DNA of 64,000 nt from Nodosilinea sp. FACHB-131 (lineage in GTDB: Bacteria > Cyanobacteriota > Cyanobacteriia > Phormidesmidales > Phormidesmidaceae). The notes below the pieces were generated by a model. It had not been told where the DNA came from. It searched no databases and saw nothing but the letters and a program-made list of their open reading frames with translations. A program made the translations under genes and the position numbers. Positions 57,325 through 64,000 of the stretch are shown piece after piece (within the stretch, counting starts at the first letter, position 1; the number at the start of each line of letters is the position of its first letter). The stretch lies in the NCBI RefSeq assembly GCF_014695395.1, contig NZ_JACJOF010000022.1, forward strand, positions 1 to 64,000. The letters run 5' to 3'.

Positions 57325-57691
57325 CGCTAGCTAAAGTCATCCACAAAAGCAGCTACATCTTTGCAGCCCGCCCGGCAACTAAGTGCGCCAGGGCGAAATT
57401 TTGCAGCTCTTTTTTTCCTGTAGATGCCCTGCACCACTTGTAATAGAGGGGAAACTGCCACAGTAGATCGTCTTTGCCGATAGGGATTTGACAGTATGGA
57501 GCTGTAAGAGCTGGGAGCAAGCCCTGGCCGCCTAAGGGCATTGGCGTTCGTGAAACGTTTCGAAGGAAAGCTTCTCTGAAAGAGAATCGCCCCAAAACTG
57601 AACAATTTTGTCCTTTGGTGCTCTACTTTTTTTGTTTTGTGCCACTGTAGGTAGCTGGCACAACCCTTAGCGAACAAATAGGGTCGGTAGA
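57325..57691. other. Intergenic region, no gene seen
   Basis: About 370 bases between two plus-strand genes. The open frame on the opposite strand has no coding features. I see no convincing RNA or hairpin. Confidence 0.5.
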
Positions 57692-58714
57692 ATGAGGAGA
57701 CAACTGGCGCGGTTAGAGCATTGGCGACGCGCATGGTCACTGGCACACCAATGGATCAACAGTGCGGCTATGCTCGATTTTTTTAAGTATCGAGTGGGGC
57801 AGTCGGCGTGGACCAAGCTGATTGGCCGCACCCTGATGAAGTGGCAGCAAGACGATTGCCTTGAGATGGGTGCCGCCCTAGCCTACTACGCCCTCTTTTC
57901 AATGTTTCCGATGATTTTGGTGTCGTTGAGCATTGTGGGCTTTCTAATTGGCCCCAGCACCGATGCCTACAACGCCGTGCTCCACTTTGCCCAAGAGGCT
58001 CTGCCTCCCGACGCCTTCCCCCTGGTGCAGGCCACCCTCATCGAGTTTCACAACGGCAGCACTAGCGCCAGCATCGTTGGTTTTGGCATTTTGCTATTTA
58101 CCTCCAGCGGTTTTTTTGGCGCCCTCAGCCGCTCCTTTGACAAAATTTGGCACACCAAGCCCAGCCATCACCGCTTCGGCGGCGTGGGGGAAGTGGCGTT
58201 TATCTTTCTGTGGCGCCGGTTTCTGGCGTTTTTGCTGGTGATTGGGGCCACCAGCCTGATCTTTGTGTCGCTGCTCTCCAACATTGCCATCGGCACCATC
58301 ACCAAGATTTTGGAAGGGGTGAACGAGTGGGTGACGGTGCTGGCGATCGATCAGGTGCAGCTGCTGTCATGGCTGCGGCTGGGCATCTCGTTTGTGACGC
58401 TGACGCTGGTGGTAATGGTGCTCTACAAAACCCTGCCCAGCACCCGTGTGGCTTGGCGAGATGTGTGGCTGGGGGCACTGCTGACCGCCATTCTGTGGCT
58501 GATTTTGCAGCAGTTAATCAGTAACAGTGTGATTAGCCTGGGCAGCCAGTTTCGCTCCTACGGGGTGGTAGGCGGGGTGATGGTGCTGATGCTGTGGATT
58601 TACCTTACCAGCCAGATTTTCTTTTTGGGGGGCGAGTTTACCTACGTCTACGCCCACCAATTTGGCAGCCGCAAGGGGCAGAAAAAGCTAATGACTAAGG
58701 TAGGGGGCCAGTAA
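57692..58714 (+). CDS. YihY/BrkB-family integral membrane protein
   Basis: 340 aa (or 314 aa from ATG 57770). Six hydrophobic segments with the family signature LEMGAALAYYALFSMFPMIL near the start, then LFTSSGFFGALSRSFDKIW and VVGGVMVLMLWIYLTSQIFF at the end. Formerly mislabelled ribonuclease BN; the true function is unknown, possibly transport across the inner membrane. Precedes cysC by 37 bases. Confidence 0.9.
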   Translation: MRRQLARLEHWRRAWSLAHQWINSAAMLDFFKYRVGQSAWTKLIGRTLMKWQQDDCLEMGAALAYYALFSMFPMILVSLSIVGFLIGPSTDAYNAVLHFAQEALPPDAFPLVQATLIEFHNGSTSASIVGFGILLFTSSGFFGALSRSFDKIWHTKPSHHRFGGVGEVAFIFLWRRFLAFLLVIGATSLIFVSLLSNIAIGTITKILEGVNEWVTVLAIDQVQLLSWLRLGISFVTLTLVVMVLYKTLPSTRVAWRDVWLGALLTAILWLILQQLISNSVISLGSQFRSYGVVGGVMVLMLWIYLTSQIFFLGGEFTYVYAHQFGSRKGQKKLMTKVGGQ

Positions 58715-58751
58715 GTGGTTTAATTTATAGAGCAGTTTACGGAATGGGCCA

Positions 58752-59303
58752 ATGGCGACAGCGCAGCGTGGAGTAACAATCTGGTTTACGGGGTTGAGCG
58801 GGTCGGGTAAATCGACCATCGCTCGCGCTCTGGAGGCCGAACTGCGCCAGCGGGGTTGCCAGCTTGAGGTGCTCGACGGCGATGTTGTGCGCACTAACTT
58901 GACCAAGGGCCTGGGCTTTAGCAAAGAAGACCGGGACGAAAACATTCGCCGCATTGGCTTTGTATCGCACCTGCTGACCCGCAATGGCGTGATGGTGCTG
59001 GTGTCGGCAATTTCGCCCTACCGCGAAGCGCGAGATACGGTGCGCGATCGCATCGGTGACTTCGTCGAAGTCTTTGTTGACGCTCCCCTCAGCGTCTGCG
59101 AAGACCGCGACGTCAAAGGTCTCTACAAAAAAGCTAGGGCTGGCGAAATCAAGCAGTTTACCGGCATTGACGATCCCTACGAAGCGCCCCTCAACCCAGA
59201 GGTGCACTGCCACACCGATCAGCAATCCGTCGAAGAAAGCGTGGCCCAGGTAATTGGCCAGCTCGAAGCCATGGGCTACTTGGCAGTGGCAGCCGTGGCC
59301 TAG
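58752..59303 (+). CDS. cysC: Adenylylsulfate kinase CysC
   Basis: 183 aa, phosphorylates adenosine phosphosulfate to PAPS. Walker [37 protein letters not shown], the helix [21 protein letters not shown], and the lid [20 protein letters not shown]. Stand-alone kinase, not fused to sulfate adenylyltransferase. Confidence 0.97.
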   Translation: MATAQRGVTIWFTGLSGSGKSTIARALEAELRQRGCQLEVLDGDVVRTNLTKGLGFSKEDRDENIRRIGFVSHLLTRNGVMVLVSAISPYREARDTVRDRIGDFVEVFVDAPLSVCEDRDVKGLYKKARAGEIKQFTGIDDPYEAPLNPEVHCHTDQQSVEESVAQVIGQLEAMGYLAVAAVA

Positions 59304-59410
59304 CCTCCGTAACCAGTGAGCTATCGGTGGCGCTGCCTTTAGCCTGATCCCAGCCCGGTGGAAGGCGCTCCCCCAGCCTCTGGGCCGATCGCTCTACCGC
59401 TATAGCAGTA

Positions 59411-59440
59411 ATGCCCACTATTCTTCAGAACAGTGGGCAT
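59411..59440 (+). terminator. Hairpin downstream of cysC
   Basis: ATGCCCACT (59411-59419) pairs with AGTGGGCAT (59432-59440). Lies about 110 bases after cysC and just before the converging small frame. T-run weak. Confidence 0.5.
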
Positions 59441-59459
59441 CAGTATTAGAAAGGTTAGA

Positions 59460-59741
59460 TTACTCTACTTTAGAGACTTCTTCTACAGCGTCCTTCCGGG
59501 TGACAACCCAAAAGATACCAGCATTGCCTGGGGCTCTGAGCTTGCAAGCCGGACATTCGCAGGTTGCGCCACCGGCAACAAGGGTGAGATATTTAATTTC
59601 AGCCTGAATAGAGAATTCGCTAATTGGTAGTCCCAGCATCTTTTTGATGTGAGATTCTAAGGGCCGACAGGCTCGTCTTGCGTAGCCTTGCCCTGCTCGT
59701 TCAGAGTAAATAACGTAATCCGAAAGCCAAGTGTCATTCAT
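59460..59741 (-). CDS. Possible small protein (93 aa), unknown
   Basis: Starts at ATG 59741 (MNDTWLSDYVIYSE) or at ATG 59768, before which a G-rich stretch may serve as ribosome-binding site. Composition looks coding, and a C-E-C-P-A-C motif with the preceding Gly-rich turn hints at a small metal site or just chance. No family recognised. The flanking 59304-59459 and 59769-59921 hold nothing else I can support. Confidence 0.4.
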   Translation of the reverse strand: MNDTWLSDYVIYSERAGQGYARRACRPLESHIKKMLGLPISEFSIQAEIKYLTLVAGGATCECPACKLRAPGNAGIFWVVTRKDAVEEVSKVE

Positions 59742-59921
59742 ATGCAACTCTATCAGGCAACTTTGCATCCCCCTAAAGGAATAGATTAAGAATACGCCTT
59801 AAGGTAGATATAAATCAATGGTGCCCAAAACAGACTGGACGTTCTCACCTGGTAAGACAGTTCGAATTTCTACCAATTTCATATTGCTGCCTGCGCCCGT
59901 GGAGAAGCTAGGCGTTTAGCG

Positions 59922-62654
59922 TTATCCCAGTACTTGACTGCGCCGCAGCTTGTTGACCAAGCGCGCAGGCGGTTCCCGGCGGGCGTAGCTAACCAGGTAG
60001 TCATGCACCAACTGGTAGCGATCGATGGGGATATCGGGCAGCAAAAACACCAGACCCGAGCCCACCAGAATATCCAGTACTAGGTCGAGTTGGTCTGACT
60101 GATAGACAGCACCGCGCAGTTTGATCTCTTCTTCAATGTCTTCTCGGCTTCTTTGGGGACGATAGGGGCGGCTGTCGCGATCGATATCGGTGAGCAGGTA
60201 AAGCACCAGGCGGGCCAAATCCGCATTTTCAGCGCCGCAGTCGTCAACCACAGTGCCCAAGAAATTTTGCACCAGGGTTTCTTTGGGATGGCTGCCCAGG
60301 TCGAGGTATTCGGCCAGGGTGTTGATCTCTTGGCGCTGGAGCTGAGCCCCCACCACCTGAAGCTCAATCGGGCGCACCTCACCGATGGAGGTAGATAGGT
60401 CGGCCACCAGCTGATCGATCAGGGCCGTTTCGAGGTAAAAGTGAGCGTCGTCGGTGAGGCGACGAATTAAAAATTTGGCGTCGGTGGCCTTAAAATTGCC
60501 CAAATAATAGCGGTAGTCTCGGCTGAGAATGTCGTTGTTGAGAATGTCGAGATCAAAGCCGCGCTCAATTTCGAGCAGGTGGTGGAGGTAGTCTTCGCGC
60601 AGGGACAGCACCACTTTGAGGTAGGGCGTATTGAGGCAGTCGAGCAAGAAAGCGTAGAAGTCGCGGCGCTGGGTCAGCTCTACGGCATCGACGAAAAATT
60701 CTTCAAACTGATCAAAAATCAGCACGATTTGTCGATAGCTTTGCTCGGTGAGGCGTTTGAGGCGATCACTCAGGTCGATGGGGTCGATAGGGGCGGCTGG
60801 GGGAATGCCGTCGGCCTCGCTGAGCTGTTGCAGGGCGCGGGCCAAAGCCTGGTTGACCTCATCGGGCCAATCGCGGTAGCCCTTGACCAACACCGCCAAA
60901 GTCGATCGCCCCTCAGGAAACGACTTAGCCAGGGCGGGCATCAGCCCGGCATAAAGGATGGAGCTTTTGCCTACCCCCGACGGCCCGTGGATAATCACCA
61001 GCGGATAGCGGGCCTGCTCAAGGCGATCGGTGAGAGCCTCAACATCGGCCTGGCGACCCGAGGACTGAATCTCGGTAGCCAGCAGCGCTTGGCTGGAGCC
61101 CTCACCACCACCCCGCCAGGACTCCTGGGGCTGAATTTCGCTGGCCCCGATGAAGGCTCGCAGCTTAAAGCGAGTGTCGACCTGGCGCTGCTTGATCTTG
61201 ACCCCAAAGGCGGCGCGGTATTTTTTTTGCTGGTAATACTGCTGTTGCAGCGTTTGCAGAATGTTGCGGTAGAGGGGCAGATCAGTTGTGGGGTCGGTGT
61301 AGGTGTACGCCGCTTCAAGCAGGGTAGTAGCCGCCTCGGGTTGAACCTGAGCAATATATACTCGCCCCAACAGGAAGAGGTACCAGCCCCGCTGATACTG
61401 GTTAGCCATCGCTAGGGCAGAGCGGGAGGATTCGGCATCAGGTTCGCCGGAGGCACTGGCAGTGACGGCCCCGGCGATCGCCAGAATATTCAATGCCCGC
61501 TCGGCGTTAGTTTTAGCGGTGGCGGCATCGTCCTGGGCCAGAGCTACCTCTGCCAGATAGCCGTAATTGCGGGCCAGGCGAATGGGGTCTTGGCGATGTA
61601 GGGTCAGCCCCTCCTGGGCGGTGCGGGCCAGGGCGGACCAGGCCCCCAATTTTTGCTGCACCTCCGCCAGGGCATGGATGAATTTGCCCACCAGATCAGG
61701 CTCCTCGAGGTCGCGAAAAATGCGCAGGCAGGCGGTGAAGTAGCTCTCGGCCTTGTGCAGCATGAGATCATAAACCACCCGCTGCAGAATGGCCTGGCTG
61801 CGGCAGGTCGCCCCCAAGTAGAAGAGGAGGACAGCTTGTTTTTGGCGAGGGGTGGGGGGTGGGGGGGTAAGTAGGGGAGTGGGCGGGTGGGCGGGTGGGG
61901 GGGTGGATTTTTGCCAGTAGTTCAGGCTTTGCTCGAAGTGGTAGCGGGCCACGTCGAGATCGTTGCGGCTAAAGGCGTCGCGGCCCTTGAGAAAGTCGAG
62001 GCTGGCCTTGAGTTCACTGCCAAGGGTGGCTTGGGTTTGAGCTATGTCGGTCAGGGCAAACTCTAGCTCGGTGCGCAGGGCCGACCCCGGTTGAAAATCG
62101 GCGGCTTCAGTGGGGTGAGGGCTGCTATCGCCCAACGAGAGCATGGTAGCGAATAGGTCGTTGGCGCTGGCGTGGAGTGAGTCGATCAGCTCGCCGGGGG
62201 GGTACTCAAAGGGAATGGGGGCGGCAGCAAAGCTCTTAAAGTCGGGAGCGTGGCGGTTGAGAATGGTCAGGGTGCGATCGCTCATCCACAGCACTACCGG
62301 AAACGGCAGCGCCTGTGGAAAGGCGTTTCGTCCCAAGTTGGCGGCCTTAAACACTGCCGCCGCGTTTTGCAACTGCTCTAGGCCGGTTACCATCAGGGCG
62401 GTTGGCGGTGGAGAGTCAGCGGGCAAGGTCAAAGCCTGAAGCAGGGTCGTGACATGAGCGGGCAGCGATCGCTCTACCAGGGGCGTATAGGTCTGCAAAT
62501 GATCGACCATCAGCTGCTGCAAACGCGAGTAGTTGCACCGGGCCAGCACCAGCGAAAAGCGGTTGGGTCTGAGGGTGATCGCCCGCTTGAGCTCAGTTAG
62601 GGCCGCTTGGTTGTGGGCCACAATATCGCTGGTTCCCAGACGCTGGCCGCTCAT
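59922..62654 (-). CDS. TPR / nSTAND NTPase (910 aa)
   Basis: I start it at ATG 62654, whose A-T-G-A overlaps the stop of the upstream ATPase gene; the longer frame to 62837 reads through that gene in another frame. Residues about 1-190 are a domain common before TPRs in such proteins (FSLVLARCNYSRLQQLMVDH, FPVVLWMSDRTLTILNRHAP). Residues about 250-268 are Pro/Thr-rich and encoded by the G-rich tandem repeat. TPR-like helices span about 270-520. The STAND NTPase follows: Walker A IIHGPSGVGKSSILYAG at about 556, Walker B IVLIFDQFEEFF, and a helical arm to the C-terminus. Likely an NTP-switched sensor or scaffold. No obvious effector domain. Confidence 0.88.
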   Translation of the reverse strand: MSGQRLGTSDIVAHNQAALTELKRAITLRPNRFSLVLARCNYSRLQQLMVDHLQTYTPLVERSLPAHVTTLLQALTLPADSPPPTALMVTGLEQLQNAAAVFKAANLGRNAFPQALPFPVVLWMSDRTLTILNRHAPDFKSFAAAPIPFEYPPGELIDSLHASANDLFATMLSLGDSSPHPTEAADFQPGSALRTELEFALTDIAQTQATLGSELKASLDFLKGRDAFSRNDLDVARYHFEQSLNYWQKSTPPPAHPPTPLLTPPPPTPRQKQAVLLFYLGATCRSQAILQRVVYDLMLHKAESYFTACLRIFRDLEEPDLVGKFIHALAEVQQKLGAWSALARTAQEGLTLHRQDPIRLARNYGYLAEVALAQDDAATAKTNAERALNILAIAGAVTASASGEPDAESSRSALAMANQYQRGWYLFLLGRVYIAQVQPEAATTLLEAAYTYTDPTTDLPLYRNILQTLQQQYYQQKKYRAAFGVKIKQRQVDTRFKLRAFIGASEIQPQESWRGGGEGSSQALLATEIQSSGRQADVEALTDRLEQARYPLVIIHGPSGVGKSSILYAGLMPALAKSFPEGRSTLAVLVKGYRDWPDEVNQALARALQQLSEADGIPPAAPIDPIDLSDRLKRLTEQSYRQIVLIFDQFEEFFVDAVELTQRRDFYAFLLDCLNTPYLKVVLSLREDYLHHLLEIERGFDLDILNNDILSRDYRYYLGNFKATDAKFLIRRLTDDAHFYLETALIDQLVADLSTSIGEVRPIELQVVGAQLQRQEINTLAEYLDLGSHPKETLVQNFLGTVVDDCGAENADLARLVLYLLTDIDRDSRPYRPQRSREDIEEEIKLRGAVYQSDQLDLVLDILVGSGLVFLLPDIPIDRYQLVHDYLVSYARREPPARLVNKLRRSQVLG
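61850..61906. repeat. G-rich tandem repeat inside the nSTAND gene
   Basis: GGGCGGGTGG-type copies matching the arrays at 17.0 and 53.3 kb. They encode a proline-rich linker on the minus strand, so the repeat was tolerated in frame. Confidence 0.7.
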
Positions 62655-63964
62655 GGGCGGCTCTGCTGAGCCAGCCAGCTGCGGTAGCGATCGGTCTCGG
62701 CCAGCAGGGGATTGAGGCCAAACCAGCGACCCTGAGCATCTCGATATTCGTACAAAAACAGGCTGCGCACCAAAATGTTGTAGTCTTCGTCGCCCTGCAC
62801 ATCCTGGCGGGAGACGGCCTGGAGCAGCAGATCCCACTCGTGGTCGCTGACTAGACCCATGAGGCTGTCGCGCTCGTTGCGAATCACAGCCTCCAGGGTG
62901 TCGCGCAAAAAAGGCGGGTCTTGCTTGCGTAGGCAGCCATCCAGCAGGCGAATCAGGTTGCGCATGTGGCCACCACTCACCTGACAGAGGCGATCGAGGG
63001 TGGCTATCTCGTCGAAGATTTCTCCTACCGCATCAATGCGCTGGTTCACGTTGAAATCGGGAAAGGCGCGAATCAACACCATCTGTCGCAGCAGCGCCAT
63101 ACCCGCCTCGTCGGTGTTGCCCTTGCGGTCCTGCATCGGCACCATGGGCAGCACCATGGGGTTAGTACCAAACCGGTTCGACAGCCGCACCAGGTCATTC
63201 GAAAACATCAGCTCCAGGGGAATGGTGTAGACCATGTGGCAGTCAAGCTGCCTGAGCTGCTCACCCCGGTCGACAAAAATGTACTCCGACTGGAGCCGTC
63301 CCTGGGAGCGAGGGGCGCTGTCGATGCGATCGAGGTTATCCATAATCACCACCAGGCGATTTTTGCCCTGGGACTGTAGTCGATCGTTGGCTGGAGTCAG
63401 CAGCTCGTCGTTGATGGCGGTAATAATGCTGCGGGTGCGCGGCTCTAAATACTGTCTGAGCTGGCTGCGCATGTCAGGGCTCTGCTTGGCCGAGGCCGTA
63501 ATGCTGGCAATGCCCGCCGAAAAGCTCACATCGGAGATTTCCATCGGGGTGCGCAGGGTGTCGGCCAGGTTCTGAAACAGGCCTTGCAGATAAGTGGGCT
63601 TAGTCGCAATGCCAATTTTGTCGAGGTGCTCGCTGATGTTGTGGGCAATGCTGAGCAAAATATCAGAGATTTCGACATCGGCCATCTCTAAGTCGCGGTC
63701 TGACTCAAAGTAAACCACCTCGCAGTTACGCTGGGTCAGCTTGTTCTGCAAACGAAAGAGTTCCGTCGATTTGCCGCAGCCAATATGGCCGGTAAACAGC
63801 TGGGTAGTGGGGCGATTGCGGGCCAGGCGAGCAATTTTGCGCTCTAGCTCTTGGACAGTGTCGCCACCGCGCACGGTGGAGAAATCGATGTAGTAGCGCT
63901 TGCCCCGCAGCGGCTGGGTGGGGTCGCAGGCATCGTAAAACTGCTGTAGATCCAGCATAGGCAA
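62651..63964 (-). CDS. P-loop ATPase partner of the nSTAND protein (437 aa)
   Basis: AAA/STAND-like ATPase. Walker A QLFTGHIGCGKSTELFRL at about residue 57, Walker B RLVVIMDNLDRID at about 203, then an arginine-finger-like region (VRLSNRFGTNP) and a winged-helix-like C-terminus (VSGGHMRNLIRLLDGCL). No transmembrane or effector domain is visible. Its stop overlaps the next gene's start (ATGA), so the two are made in fixed proportion. The start lies 36 bases from the window edge; anything upstream is not seen. Confidence 0.88.
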   Translation of the reverse strand: MPMLDLQQFYDACDPTQPLRGKRYYIDFSTVRGGDTVQELERKIARLARNRPTTQLFTGHIGCGKSTELFRLQNKLTQRNCEVVYFESDRDLEMADVEISDILLSIAHNISEHLDKIGIATKPTYLQGLFQNLADTLRTPMEISDVSFSAGIASITASAKQSPDMRSQLRQYLEPRTRSIITAINDELLTPANDRLQSQGKNRLVVIMDNLDRIDSAPRSQGRLQSEYIFVDRGEQLRQLDCHMVYTIPLELMFSNDLVRLSNRFGTNPMVLPMVPMQDRKGNTDEAGMALLRQMVLIRAFPDFNVNQRIDAVGEIFDEIATLDRLCQVSGGHMRNLIRLLDGCLRKQDPPFLRDTLEAVIRNERDSLMGLVSDHEWDLLLQAVSRQDVQGDEDYNILVRSLFLYEYRDAQGRWFGLNPLLAETDRYRSWLAQQSRP

Positions 63965-64000
63965 TGGTTGTAGGATTGCCCTCAGGGTAGCGCAAGGGCC

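Noticed and set aside
57327-57746. Minus-strand frame (139 aa) in the gap before the YihY-like gene
   Set aside because: No start signal or family pattern, and it overlaps the start of a well-supported gene.
60579-61415. Plus-strand frame (278 aa) opposite the nSTAND gene
   Set aside because: Antisense shadow; the minus strand carries Walker A and B motifs there.

Overview
The window is chromosomal DNA of a cyanobacterium. Diagnostic genes are petN (cytochrome b6f), chlI (magnesium chelatase), a Tab2-family photosystem translation factor, glgC, a PTPA-CTERM exported protein and many copies of the cyanobacterial HIP1 octamer GCGATCGC. The gene set and the PTPA-CTERM signal fit a filamentous Leptolyngbya/Nodosilinea-like lineage, but genus is only a guess.

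Layout. 1-1372 holds no convincing gene. 1373-15527 is a 14 kb co-directional set of three very large leaderless beta-rich proteins (2404, 1227 and 1048 aa); the first carries an OmpA-like segment and the last a phospholipase-D-like domain with a ruined HKD motif. I recognise no described system in it, and it is the best candidate for something new. 15587-22673 is mixed housekeeping (moaE, ydcF-like, pyrB overlapping a divergent lipoprotein gene, two universal stress proteins, aldo/keto reductase, PrxQ). 23128-26235 is a polyamine block (fused AdoMet decarboxylase/spermidine synthase and an agmatinase-family enzyme) with an MNT/HepT toxin-antitoxin pair between the two genes; mtnP, which clears the methylthioadenosine by-product, lies at 31 kb. 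26348-31855 contains petN, a small membrane protein, rsmB, a cell-wall peptidase with three internal repeats, tab2 and mtnP.

31970-37137 is a possible defence/repair region: a TIR-SUMF1 fusion, an AT-rich orphan gene and an Lhr-type helicase. 37243-42480 has a flavin reductase, a membrane GTPase, two GNAT acetyltransferases, a methyltransferase and a small lipoprotein. 42619-44258 is chlI-ruvC. 44583-47069 looks accessory: PTPA-CTERM protein, a decayed beta-glucosidase fragment and a ParM-like actin/RHH pair. 47301-49362 encodes two proteins sharing an unknown C-terminal domain. 49641-59303 is mostly core (glgC, P-loop kinase, peptide-binding lipoprotein, MSMEG_0570-family protein, tRNA-Asp, ftsH, Nif3-like, YihY-like, cysC).

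59922-63964 (minus strand) is a translationally coupled pair: a P-loop ATPase and a TPR/nSTAND NTPase, perhaps a signalling or conflict system; its upstream end leaves the window. A G-rich GGGTGGAT-type tandem repeat occurs at three places, once inside the nSTAND reading frame.
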